The notes beneath the pieces were generated by a model that worked only from the letters and a program-made list of their open reading frames with translations, was not told where the DNA came from and did not search any database. From positions 24,037-88,036 of the forward strand of contig JACPYM010000111.1 in NCBI GenBank assembly GCA_016196035.1: DNA of 64,000 nt, read 5' to 3'. The stretch is from Acidobacteriota bacterium. GTDB lineage: Bacteria; Acidobacteriota; Blastocatellia; RBC074. Positions 1 to 8,164 of the stretch are shown piece after piece. The translations under genes were made by a program, and so were the position numbers. Position 1 is the stretch's first letter; each line of letters opens with the position of its first letter.

Positions 1-141
1 CGCCACGCCCGTGCCCTTGGCTGCCGCACGCTGGATGGCGGCGGGATGGCGGTGTTTCAAGCGGCGCGAGCCTTTCAACTATTCACTGATCTGGCGCCTG
101 ACGCCGAACGGATGTTGCGGCACTTCGCGGCGCTGGACTAG
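1..141 (+). CDS. Shikimate/quinate dehydrogenase, C-terminal end (partial)
   Basis: This is the last 46 codons of a gene that begins before the window, read in frame 1 and ending at TAG 139-141. The end reads GCRTLDGGGMAVFQAARAF followed by a segment with LAPDAERM. It matches the C-terminal helices of the AroE family, where a conserved DGxGMLVxQAAxAFxLWTG stretch binds the nicotinamide side and is followed by a P-x-x-x-M motif. The family reduces 3-dehydroshikimate or oxidises quinate/shikimate with NAD(P). Beside an aromatic-acid catabolic cluster, a quinate or shikimate catabolic role is possible, but the catalytic part is outside the window. The stop codon is supplied by the CTAG at the edge of a palindromic repeat. 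Confidence 0.75.
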   Translation, partial: RHARALGCRTLDGGGMAVFQAARAFQLFTDLAPDAERMLRHFAALD

Positions 142-315
142 ATCGGTTTTCACTTCGGTGTACGGGAAAACACTGAGCGGCGGGACGGTACCGCGCGCGT
201 CAGCAAGCGGTGTTTGAGCCGTTGAACCACTGGTGCAGCGCCGCTGCGCCGCTTGCTGACGCGCGCGGTACCGTCCCCACACACTGCCCCGTATACGCAA
301 TTGCAAACTGATCTA
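138..315. repeat. Palindromic CTAG element, copy A
   Basis: This is a full copy of the window's main interspersed repeat. It opens with CTAGATCGGTTTTCACTTCG and closes with a matching inverted end, TTGCAAACTGATCTA. Inside are two long inverted arms, GGTACCGCGCGCGTCAGCAA and its complement, separated by a variable loop of about 45 bases. The TAG of the opening CTAG is the stop codon of the aroE-like gene. Open frames running through this element (translations like LLTRAV) are repeat sequence, not protein. Confidence 0.85.
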
Positions 316-369
316 ATGCGGCACGCGCGCGCGGTAACGGCCGGCGCGCGCAAACAGGAAATCAACACC

Positions 370-1887
370 ATGAACATTCGCTCAATCATCACTACGCTGT
401 TGTTTGTGATTGCGGTTGCGGCGGCTGCCTTTGCGCAAGACAGCAAATGCTCCGCGCTCGCCGCCAAATCATTCGGCGCGGACATCAAAATCGAATCGGC
501 GGCGGTTGTCGCCGCCACGGCGCAAGCGCCTGAACATTGCGACGTGCGCGGCGTCATTGCGCCCGAAGCCAGATTCGCCGTCAAGCTGCCGGCGAATTGG
601 AACAACCGGTTTTACATGGTTGGCGGCGGCGGATACGCGGGCACGATCAGTCACGGGCCGATGAACGCGGGGTTGCAGAAAGGCTACGCGACGGCTTCGA
701 CCGACACGGGGCACGATGCGGCCAAAGAACCGCTGGCGACGTTTGCCAATCCGGGGCCGCAGAATCCGCATGCCGACCGCAAGGTGCTCGATTACGCTTA
801 TCTGGCCGTTCACAACACGGCAGTGCTGGCCAAGCAGATCATCACGGCCTATTACGGCAGCGCGCCAAAGTATTCCTATTGGGTGGGCTGTTCGACCGGC
901 GGGCGGCAAGGCTTGATGGAAGCGCAACGTTATCCGGCGGACTTTGACGGTTACGTCATCGGCGCGCCGGTGCTAAAAATTTCGCACGAGCAATTGCGCG
1001 GTATCTGGAACGCGCAAGCCGTGACGAGCGAGCCGGGGCGCATCGCCGTTGAAAAGCTGCCGTTGCTGGCCGCCGCGATTTATCAAAAATGCGATGGCGT
1101 GGACGGCGTGCAAGACAATTTGATTGCCGACCCGCGCCGCTGCCCGTTCGATCCGGCGCTGGATTTGCCGAAATGCGCGGGCGACGTTGATGGGAAAGAT
1201 TGCTTCACCACGGGTCAAATTGCGGGCTTGAAAAAAGTGTATGGCGGCGTGCGTGATTCCAAAGGCAAGCTGCTTTATCCCGGCCAACCGGTGGGCGCGG
1301 AGATCGCTCCGCCGAATGGCCGCAGCGCGTGGATCGGCAGCATCGGCGCCGATCCGGGCGCGGGGCTGGCCTTCGGCGAAACCTTCATGCGCTTTATGAT
1401 CAGGCCGCCGCTGGGGGCGGATTGGAGCTACAAGTCATTCAACTTCGACACCGACCCGGCCAGGCTTGCGGCGATTTCCAAACTGATTGACGCGACCGAT
1501 CCCGACTTGCGCAAAGTCAAACAACGCGGCGGCAAAATCATTCACTACCACGGTTGGGCCGATGCGCTGGTCAATCCGCAAATGTCGGTGAATTACTACG
1601 AATCCGTGCTGAAGAAGCTGGGCGTGCGGCAGACCCGTGAGTTTTACAAGCTGTATCTGATCCCCGGCATGTTCCATTGTCGCGGCGGTGTCGGCTGCGA
1701 TGACGCCGACTGGTTCACGCCGCTGGTGGACTGGGTAGAGAAAGGCATTGCGCCCGGCGTGATTGCGGGCAAGCGTGTCGTGAACAATGCGCCTGTGATG
1801 GCGCGCCCGCATTGCGCTTATCCGGCAGTCGCCAAGTACAAAGGCAGCGGCGACGTGAGTAAGGCAGAGAATTTCGCGTGTCAGTAA
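370..1887 (+). CDS. Tannase / feruloyl esterase family protein
   Basis: A secreted serine esterase of 505 residues that would cleave phenolic esters such as gallate, ferulate or similar plant esters outside the cytoplasm. The first 22 residues are a signal peptide ending AAAAFAQ. The nucleophile sits in GCSTGG (residues 173-178, Ser175). A calcium-site-like loop rich in Asp lies at 241-258 between two Cys. The acid and base of the triad are likely Asp398 (YHGWAD) and His436 (PGMFHC). These are the signature features of the tannase family (PF07519), and the length is normal. The frame stays open upstream to 253, but that part is repeat DNA, so the ATG at 370 before the signal peptide is preferred. 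It heads the aromatic cluster. The exact ester cannot be told from sequence. Confidence 0.9.
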   Translation: MNIRSIITTLLFVIAVAAAAFAQDSKCSALAAKSFGADIKIESAAVVAATAQAPEHCDVRGVIAPEARFAVKLPANWNNRFYMVGGGGYAGTISHGPMNAGLQKGYATASTDTGHDAAKEPLATFANPGPQNPHADRKVLDYAYLAVHNTAVLAKQIITAYYGSAPKYSYWVGCSTGGRQGLMEAQRYPADFDGYVIGAPVLKISHEQLRGIWNAQAVTSEPGRIAVEKLPLLAAAIYQKCDGVDGVQDNLIADPRRCPFDPALDLPKCAGDVDGKDCFTTGQIAGLKKVYGGVRDSKGKLLYPGQPVGAEIAPPNGRSAWIGSIGADPGAGLAFGETFMRFMIRPPLGADWSYKSFNFDTDPARLAAISKLIDATDPDLRKVKQRGGKIIHYHGWADALVNPQMSVNYYESVLKKLGVRQTREFYKLYLIPGMFHCRGGVGCDDADWFTPLVDWVEKGIAPGVIAGKRVVNNAPVMARPHCAYPAVAKYKGSGDVSKAENFACQ

Positions 1888-1930
1888 GCTGGCGCAGCAT
1901 TCAACGAGAAACTCGTAGGAGGACATTCTG

Positions 1931-3931
1931 ATGAAAGCGTGGTTATCAGTCGGTTTGCTTTTGTTGCTCGCCTTACAAGCCAGTTCGCCACAGGCGAGTC
2001 CCAAGCAACAACCGGTGATCAAAGCGCACGGCGTGCCGGTCTTACAATTGGCGGGCTTGCAGTTCAAAGACCTAAACCGGAACGGCAAGCTTGAGGTGTA
2101 TGAAGACTGGCGGCAAACGCCACAGGTACGCGCCCAAGACCTTGTCCGGCAAATGACGCTCGAAGAAAAAGCGGGCGCAATGATGCACGGCACGTTGCGC
2201 ACGGGCGGACAAATGGGCGCGATTGGCGCTGGCGCAAGCTATGATCTCGAAGCCAATCGCAAAGCGATGGCGGAGGCGCAGGTCAACAGCTTTATCACCC
2301 GTCTGCAAACCGCGCCGCGCTTGCTGGCCGAAGAAAACAACAAGCTGCAACAACTCGCCGAAGCAACGCGGCTCGGCATTCCGCTGACCATCAGCACCGA
2401 CCCGCGCCATCACTTTCAATACGTGTTGGGCGCGTCTTCCGGCGGTAACGGCTTTTCGCAATGGCCGGAAACGCTGGGCTTCGCCGCGCTGGGCGACGCG
2501 AAGCTGATGCAGCGGTTCGGTGAAATCGCGCGGCAGGAATATCGCGCTGTCGGTATTCACATGGCTTTGTCGCCGCAAGCCGACCTGGCGACTGAGCCGC
2601 GCTGGAGCCGCATCAATGGCACGTTCGGCGAAGATGCCCAACTGGCGAAACGTATGGTGCAGGCTTACATCAGCGGCTTTCAAAACGGCAGTCGCGGACT
2701 AAACAAAGACAGCGTCATCACGGTTGTCAAACACTGGGCCGGTTATGGGGCGCAGCCCGAAGGATTCGACGGGCATTCGGCCTATGGCAAATACGCGGAC
2801 TTCCCGCAGCGCAATTTCGCCTATCACCTCATTCCGTTCACCGGTGCGTTTGCGGCGCATGTCGCTGGTGTGATGCCGACCTATCCGATCCTGCGCAACG
2901 TTACGTTGAACGGTAAACCGCTGGAACCAGTCGGGGCGGGGTTCAGCCATCAACTGCTGACCGAAGAGCTGCGCGGGCGTTACAAATTCGAGGGCGTGAT
3001 TGTCAGCGACTGGGCGATCACCAACGATTGCACAGGCCCTTGCGCAAACGGTTTGCCGCCCGGACAGCCGCCTTCTCCGGCCTATATCGGAATGCCGTGG
3101 GGCGTCGAAAACCTGACACGCGCCGAACGTTTCATCAAAGGCGTCAACGCGGGCTTGGATCAATTCGGCGGCACAGAGGAGTCGCGTATTCTGGTCGAGG
3201 CCGTCAAAGCCGGAAAGCTGACCGAAGCGCGGCTGGCAGAATCGGTGTACCGCATCATGCTGCAAAAATTTCAATTGGGCTTGTTCGAGAATCCCTATGT
3301 CGAAGCGACGCAGGTTGAAGCCGGCGCGGGCAACGCGGCGTTCGTGAGAGAGGCGCTAGCCACCCAAAGCCGTGCGCTCGTCTTACTCGAAAACAAAAAC
3401 AAAACGTTGCCGCTCAGCGCCCAAATCAAAAAGCTGTATCTATACAAAATCAATCCGCAGGTCGCGCGTGATTACGGTTTCACGGTGGTCGAAAAGATGG
3501 AAGACGCTGATTTGGCCTTGCTCCGCACTGTCGCGCCGTTTGAGACGTTGCATCCGAATTACTTCTTCGGCGCGCGCCAGCACGAAGGTGATCTAAGTTT
3601 TCACGACGGCCAAGCCGATTACGAGGCCATCAAAGCCGCCAGCGCCAAAGTCCGGACGGTGGTGACGATCTATTTGGATCGTCCGGCCATTTTGACGAAC
3701 GTGAAAGATAAGGCCGCCGCGCTGCTCGGCAATTTCGGCGTCAGTGATGCGGCGCTGTTTGAGGTGCTAACCGGCAAGGCCGCGCCGCAAGGAAAGCTGC
3801 CCTTTGAACTGCCGTCTTCGATGGCCGAAGTCAAAGCGCAGGCTGTAGACACACCCTACGATACAAAGACGCCGCTTTACAAATTCGGCTACGGGCTGAC
3901 GTATGAACGCAACGCCGCCAGCCAGCACTGA
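1931..3931 (+). CDS. Glycoside hydrolase family 3 (beta-glucosidase-like)
   Basis: A 666-residue exported GH3 enzyme expected to remove beta-linked glucose or xylose from glycosides. It has a hydrophobic signal peptide (residues 1-18), the DLNRNGKLEVYEDW motif near 48-60 typical of one GH3 branch, the KHWAGYG segment near 267, and the catalytic nucleophile Asp360 in GVIVSDW. The C-terminal domain ends with KFGYGLTYE, the usual GH3 closing motif. AGGAGG lies 7 bases before the ATG, and the gene starts 43 bases after the tannase, so the two are probably cotranscribed. In this setting it may deglycosylate phenolic glucosides before the tannase or CoA ligases act. That link is inference. Confidence 0.9.
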   Translation: MKAWLSVGLLLLLALQASSPQASPKQQPVIKAHGVPVLQLAGLQFKDLNRNGKLEVYEDWRQTPQVRAQDLVRQMTLEEKAGAMMHGTLRTGGQMGAIGAGASYDLEANRKAMAEAQVNSFITRLQTAPRLLAEENNKLQQLAEATRLGIPLTISTDPRHHFQYVLGASSGGNGFSQWPETLGFAALGDAKLMQRFGEIARQEYRAVGIHMALSPQADLATEPRWSRINGTFGEDAQLAKRMVQAYISGFQNGSRGLNKDSVITVVKHWAGYGAQPEGFDGHSAYGKYADFPQRNFAYHLIPFTGAFAAHVAGVMPTYPILRNVTLNGKPLEPVGAGFSHQLLTEELRGRYKFEGVIVSDWAITNDCTGPCANGLPPGQPPSPAYIGMPWGVENLTRAERFIKGVNAGLDQFGGTEESRILVEAVKAGKLTEARLAESVYRIMLQKFQLGLFENPYVEATQVEAGAGNAAFVREALATQSRALVLLENKNKTLPLSAQIKKLYLYKINPQVARDYGFTVVEKMEDADLALLRTVAPFETLHPNYFFGARQHEGDLSFHDGQADYEAIKAASAKVRTVVTIYLDRPAILTNVKDKAAALLGNFGVSDAALFEVLTGKAAPQGKLPFELPSSMAEVKAQAVDTPYDTKTPLYKFGYGLTYERNAASQH

Positions 3932-4020
3932 AATGTAAGTGATAGAGTTGTTGCGGCCTTTGGAAATAACAGCGTAAGCAAATTGGCGACAGGGATACTG
4001 AAATCCGGCGGGCGACCGCC

Positions 4021-4119
4021 ATTCTGCATTCTCCATTCTGCATTCTCCATTCTTATGCAGAGACCGTCTTGATTGAGGTTTACCGCTGTCCGGGAATGGA
4101 GAATGCAGAATGGAGAATG
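4021..4119. repeat. Hairpin of tandem ATTCTGCATTCTCC units
   Basis: The 260-base gap between the GH3 and DUF1932 genes holds short tandem units (ATTCTGCATTCTCC) at 4021-4053 and their inverted counterpart (GGAGAATGCAGAATGGAGAA) at 4097-4119, around a 40-base loop. The whole can fold as a long hairpin. Short open frames here are not supported as genes. Confidence 0.7.
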
Positions 4120-4195
4120 ACGGTTAAGCAGTTGGCAGTGAGCGCCAAAACGCAAGTTTCGCAATGTTTTCCACCGCAACAGGTCTGATGTATTG

Positions 4196-5086
4196 ATGAT
4201 GAACCACGAACCGAAACTCGGATTTATCGGCTTTGGCGAAGCGGGCTATCACCTCGCCAAAGGCTTGCGCGGCGCGGGTATGACACGGCTGGCGGCGTAT
4301 GACTTGCACACACATACGCCCGGACGCGGCGAACGCATTCAACAACGCGCCGCTGAAACAGAAGTCGAGTTGGCCGCGTCATCCTCACAACTGGCGCACG
4401 CGAGCGACATTCTACTTTCGGTCGTCACGGCCAGTTCCGCCGCCGAAGCCGCCACTCAGACAGCGCCCTATTTGCAAGCCCGGCACCTTTACGCCGATCT
4501 CAATTCGGTTTCGCCCGAGACCAAACGTGCGCTTGACCAGACTATTGCCGCCACCGGCGCGCGCTTTGTCGAAGCCGCCGTGATGGCCCCGGTGCCGCCG
4601 CAAGGGCATCGCACGCCGATGCTGTTGGGCGGCGCGTCTGCGCAAGTCTTCGCCGACTTGCTCACGCCTTACGGCATGAAGTTAGAAGTCGTGTCAGAAC
4701 AAATCGGCGTGGCGGTCGCGGTCAAAATGTGCCGCAGCATCATCGTCAAGGGACTCGAAGCGTTGTTGTTTGAATGCGTGCTAGGTGCGACGAAATACGG
4801 TGTGGACGAGCGCGTGTTCGCTTCGCTCGAAGCGTCGTGGCCAGGCATGAATTGGAGCAAGCTCGCCGGGTATTGCATGAGCCGCGTCATCGAACACGGC
4901 GAACGGCGCGCGCGCGAATTAGAGGAAGTGGCGGCGACGTTGCGCGCCGCCGGCATCGAACCGTTAATGGCCGAGGCCATCGTCAAGCGGCAGGAGTGGG
5001 GCGCGCAACTCGGCTTGAATGAACATTTCGGCGGCCAGGTACCGGAAGATTACCGCGCACTGGCGCAAGCGATTGAACAACAATGA
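4196..5086 (+). CDS. NAD(P)-dependent oxidoreductase with DUF1932 C-terminal domain
   Basis: A cytoplasmic dehydrogenase of the 6-phosphogluconate / 3-hydroxyisobutyrate dehydrogenase superfamily, about 296 residues. The N-terminal Rossmann fold carries LGFIGFGEAG near residues 8-17. The all-helical C-terminal half (RRARELEEVAATLRAAGIEP, then the conserved MAEAIVKRQEW) is the DUF1932 type. Family members are frequent next to ring-cleavage pathways, but the substrate is unknown. Start choice: TTG 4193, ATG 4196 and ATG 4199 are all in frame; none has a strong Shine-Dalgarno, and ATG 4196 is chosen. It lies between the GH3 and MetE-like genes on the same strand. Confidence 0.82.
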   Translation: MMNHEPKLGFIGFGEAGYHLAKGLRGAGMTRLAAYDLHTHTPGRGERIQQRAAETEVELAASSSQLAHASDILLSVVTASSAAEAATQTAPYLQARHLYADLNSVSPETKRALDQTIAATGARFVEAAVMAPVPPQGHRTPMLLGGASAQVFADLLTPYGMKLEVVSEQIGVAVAVKMCRSIIVKGLEALLFECVLGATKYGVDERVFASLEASWPGMNWSKLAGYCMSRVIEHGERRARELEEVAATLRAAGIEPLMAEAIVKRQEWGAQLGLNEHFGGQVPEDYRALAQAIEQQ

Positions 5087-5090
5087 TCTC

Positions 5091-5165
5091 GCCCACGAAA
5101 CCGCACGAAGCAAGCACGAAGAAGAATTGTTTTTCTACGTGTTCTCTTCGTGTGGCTTCGTGGGC
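5091..5165. repeat. Inverted repeat with CACGAAG units
   Basis: A stem-loop begins five bases after the DUF1932 stop. Left arm GCCCACGAAACCGCACGAAG pairs with the complement CTTCGTGTGGCTTCGTGGGC. CACGAAG-type units recur at 42729-42826, so it belongs to a dispersed family. It may stabilise mRNA or act as a weak terminator, but there is no T-tract. Confidence 0.65.
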
Positions 5166-5190
5166 AAGAGTTGAGTGATAAGGAGAAACT

Positions 5191-6270
5191 GTGTACCGAA
5201 GCGATGTGGTAGGAAGCCTGTTGCGACCGGCGTATTTGAAAGACGCGCGCGTCAAACACGAGGCAGGCGAAATGTCTGACACGCTCTTCAAACAAATCGA
5301 AGACCGCGCCGTCAGCGAGGCCGTCGAGTTGCAGGAACGCGCCGACATCGAAGTCGTCACCGACGGCGAACTGCGGCGCTATGCGTTTTATGGACATTTG
5401 ATTGATGCCATCGAAGGCTTCGACAAATACGGCGGTTGGGCGATTCCGTTTCGCGATGAGGCGGGCGAAGAGTTGGTCTTGCAACGCCCCGTCGTCGTGT
5501 CAAAGCTGCGGCGCAAGCGGCACATGTGCGCCGAGGAATTCACCTGGCTGCGTGCAAGTACGACGCGCCCGGCCAAAACGACGCTGGTCAGCGCGCAACA
5601 GGCGGCGGCCTATTACGACGCCGATAAATCAAAGGCCGCGTATGCCACGGTGGACGCCTATCTCGCCGACCTGGTGGATATTCTGCGCGGCGAGATTGAT
5701 GAATTGATTCGGCTCGGCTGCCAGTACATTCAAATTGATTCGCCGCAATATACTGCGCTGCTCGATCCCGACTTGCGCGCGGGCTACCGGCAACGCGGCA
5801 ACGACCCCGACCGTTTGCTAGACCTGTCCATTGAGATGGACAACGCCATCATCAATGAGCATCCCACTGTGCAATTCGGGCTGCACCTTTGCCGTGGCAA
5901 CAACCAGAGCAAGTTTTACGCGCAGGGCGATTACGGGCCGATCACGAAAGTATTTCAGAAAACCAAATTCGACCGCTTCCTGCTCGAATTCGATGACGCG
6001 CGTTCGGGCGGCTTTGCGCCGCTGGCCGAAGTGCCCGAAGACCGCGTCGTCGTGCTGGGGCTGGTCAGCACGAAGAAACCCGAACTCGAAAGCCAGGACG
6101 AACTCAAACGCCGCATCAATGAGGCGGCACAATATATTTCGCGCGACCGGCTGGCGCTCAGTCCGCAATGCGGCTTTGCTTCCACGCTCGAAGGCAATCT
6201 GGTGACGCCCGCCGATCAAGAAGCCAAGTTGCGACTGGTGGCCGAGACGGCGCGCGAAGTGTGGGGCTGA
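5191..6270 (+). CDS. Core MetE-like (cobalamin-independent methionine synthase family) protein
   Basis: A 359-residue protein equal to the C-terminal catalytic barrel of MetE alone (PF01717). It starts at GTG with AAGGAGA seven bases upstream. The four zinc ligands of the family are in place: His232 and Cys234 (LHLCRGN), Glu266 (LLEFDD) and Cys327 (SPQCGF). The SPQCGF loop is strongly conserved. The N-terminal folate half of full MetE is absent, as in the short core methionine synthases. Known family chemistry is transfer of a methyl group to a zinc-bound thiolate. Within an aromatic catabolic cluster it might handle methyl groups from methoxylated phenolics, or it may be a housekeeping homocysteine methylase. 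The sequence does not decide. Confidence 0.85.
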   Translation: MYRSDVVGSLLRPAYLKDARVKHEAGEMSDTLFKQIEDRAVSEAVELQERADIEVVTDGELRRYAFYGHLIDAIEGFDKYGGWAIPFRDEAGEELVLQRPVVVSKLRRKRHMCAEEFTWLRASTTRPAKTTLVSAQQAAAYYDADKSKAAYATVDAYLADLVDILRGEIDELIRLGCQYIQIDSPQYTALLDPDLRAGYRQRGNDPDRLLDLSIEMDNAIINEHPTVQFGLHLCRGNNQSKFYAQGDYGPITKVFQKTKFDRFLLEFDDARSGGFAPLAEVPEDRVVVLGLVSTKKPELESQDELKRRINEAAQYISRDRLALSPQCGFASTLEGNLVTPADQEAKLRLVAETAREVWG

Positions 6271-6307
6271 GAGATTTGGCATTTGAGATTTGAGATTTGA
6301 GATTTGT
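6269..6307. repeat. Short tandem repeat (TTGAGAT)n
   Basis: The 55 bases between the MetE-like stop and fcs contain about four imperfect direct copies of TTTGAGAT. It is low-complexity spacer sequence. No Shine-Dalgarno is visible for the following gene. Confidence 0.6.
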
Positions 6308-6325
6308 CATTGGTGATGCCGTGCG

Positions 6326-8164
6326 ATGAAAGATCAAACAGCGAATGAGTTCGTTCCGGTGAGCTTCCTGCCCGCGCGCGTTGAGGTCGAACGGCGCGAG
6401 GATGGCGCATTGCTGTTGCGTTCGCCGGAACCGCTTGCGCCTTACGCGCGCTGCCTGGGCGAACATCTTGAACATTGGGCGCGCGAGCGTCCCGGCCAAA
6501 TTTATCTGGCGCAACGCGATGGTGAGGCATGGCGCACGCTGACGTTTGCGCAAGCGCTTCAGCAGGTGCGTGCGTTGGCCGCTGCGCTGTTACAACGCGA
6601 TCTTTCAGCCGAACGCCCCCTTGCCATCCTTTCTGAAAACTCGCTGGAACACGCGCTGCTCGCGCTCGCCGCCATGCACGTGGGCATTCCGTATACGCCG
6701 ATCTCGGCGGCCTATTCGTTGCTGTCGCGCGATTATCAAAAGCTGCGCGCGGTGTTCGCGTTGCTCACACCAGGGTTGGTATTCGCCGATGACGGCGAAC
6801 GTTATGGATCGGCGCTGGCGGCGTTGCGTGATTGCGACTTTGAATTGATCGTTGCGCGCAACAAGGAAGCGGTTGAACGTTCATCGCAAACCTTTGCCTC
6901 GTTGCTGGCCGACGTAAACACCGAGCGAGTGGATCGCACGTTTGCCGCTATTACGCCCGACACCATTGCCAAGTTCCTGCTGACTTCGGGTTCAACGGGT
7001 GAGCCGAAAGCGGTCATCAATACGCAGCGCATGCTTTGTTCCAATCAGCAGACGCTCAGGCAGGCGTGGCCGTTTTTGCAAGAAGAGCCGCCCGTGCTGG
7101 TGGATTGGCTGCCGTGGAATCATACGGCGGGCGGCAATAATAATTTTGGCTTGGCGTTGGTCAATGGCGGGACGTTTTACCTTGATGAAGGCAAACCCGT
7201 GCCAGGCTTGATCGAAAAGACGGTGCGTAACCTGCGCGAAATATCGCCGACGCTTTATTACGGCGTGCCGCGCAGCTACGAAGCGTTGTTGCCTTTTCTC
7301 GAAAACGACGCCGTGTTGCGCGACAGCTTTTTCGCGCGGCTCAAAGTCATGCAATACGCCGGAGCCGCCTTGCCGACACATTTGTGGGAGCGATTGGAAA
7401 GCGTATCTGTGTTGGCTAAGGGCCAGCGCGTGCCACTGACTTCGGGTTGGGGCGCGACTGAGACCGCGCCCCAAGTGACGCTGGTGCATTTCACGCCGTT
7501 GCGGGCGAGTGTCATCGGGCTGCCTACGCCGGGCAATGAATTGAAAATGGTTCCGCTGCCCGGCCCAAATAAAGACGCAGAGAAATATGAATTGCGCGTA
7601 AGCGGGCCGAATGTCACGCCCGGTTATTGGCGGCGCGCTGATTTGACGGCGGCGGCGTTTGACGAAGAAGGCTTCTATCGCATGGGCGATGCGGGACGGT
7701 TCGCCGACGTTGACGATCCAACGCAGGGCATCGAATTCGCGGGGCGGCTGGCCGAAGAGTTCAAGCTGGCGAGCGGCACGTGGGTTCACACAGGAGCCTT
7801 GCGCGTCAAAGCCATCGCCGCGCTCGCGCCCGTCGCGCAAGACATCGTCGTCACCGGACATGACCGTGACGAGATCGGTTTTTTGATCTTTCCGAATTTG
7901 ACCGGTGGTGAATCACTCACTGATACCCGCGTGCGTGAAGCCGTGCGCGCGGGGCTGCAACGTTTGCGCGCGGCGGGCGGCGGCAGTTCGACCTATGCGA
8001 CGCGCGCTTTGTTGCTAACCGAACCGCCGCAGATTGATGCGGGCGAAATCACGGATAAAGGCTACATCAATCAACGCGCCGTGCTGGAACGCCGCGCGGC
8101 ATGGGTGGAACGGTTGTATGGTGCTACGACGGAGGTAATTCACCTCGACAACTCGAAAGGATGA
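6326..8164 (+). CDS. fcs: Feruloyl-CoA synthase
   Basis: A 612-residue AMP-forming acyl-CoA ligase that would activate ferulate and related hydroxycinnamates (ATP + acid + CoA to CoA thioester, AMP, PPi). The N-terminal segment GALLLRSPEPLAPY, the stretch ERPLAILSENSLEHALLALA and the following HVGIPYTPISAAYSLLS are characteristic of the feruloyl-CoA synthase branch. The adenylate P-loop LTSGSTGEPKAV is at 219-230 and SGWGATETAP supplies the next core motif. Its stop overlaps the next ATG (ATGA), so it is translationally coupled to the DUF3237 gene. No enoyl-CoA hydratase/aldolase of the vanillin-forming route lies beside it. Confidence 0.88.
   Translation: MKDQTANEFVPVSFLPARVEVERREDGALLLRSPEPLAPYARCLGEHLEHWARERPGQIYLAQRDGEAWRTLTFAQALQQVRALAAALLQRDLSAERPLAILSENSLEHALLALAAMHVGIPYTPISAAYSLLSRDYQKLRAVFALLTPGLVFADDGERYGSALAALRDCDFELIVARNKEAVERSSQTFASLLADVNTERVDRTFAAITPDTIAKFLLTSGSTGEPKAVINTQRMLCSNQQTLRQAWPFLQEEPPVLVDWLPWNHTAGGNNNFGLALVNGGTFYLDEGKPVPGLIEKTVRNLREISPTLYYGVPRSYEALLPFLENDAVLRDSFFARLKVMQYAGAALPTHLWERLESVSVLAKGQRVPLTSGWGATETAPQVTLVHFTPLRASVIGLPTPGNELKMVPLPGPNKDAEKYELRVSGPNVTPGYWRRADLTAAAFDEEGFYRMGDAGRFADVDDPTQGIEFAGRLAEEFKLASGTWVHTGALRVKAIAALAPVAQDIVVTGHDRDEIGFLIFPNLTGGESLTDTRVREAVRAGLQRLRAAGGGSSTYATRALLLTEPPQIDAGEITDKGYINQRAVLERRAAWVERLYGATTEVIHLDNSKG

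Noticed and set aside
138..315. CTAG elements as CRISPR repeats or integron attC sites
   Set aside because: They are dispersed singly, about 180 bp long, in gaps across the window, with no array, no integrase and no gene-cassette pattern.
253..369. N-terminal extension of the tannase frame and similar short frames with the translated stretch LLTRAV
   Set aside because: They are the palindromic CTAG element read in an open frame; the same peptides appear at every copy on both strands. The signal peptide starts at 370.
4021..4119. Possible CRISPR-like array from the tandem ATTCTGCATTCTCC units
   Set aside because: Units are contiguous, without unique spacers, and the two blocks are inverted; together they make a hairpin, not an array. 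The cas1 relic is 20 kb away.
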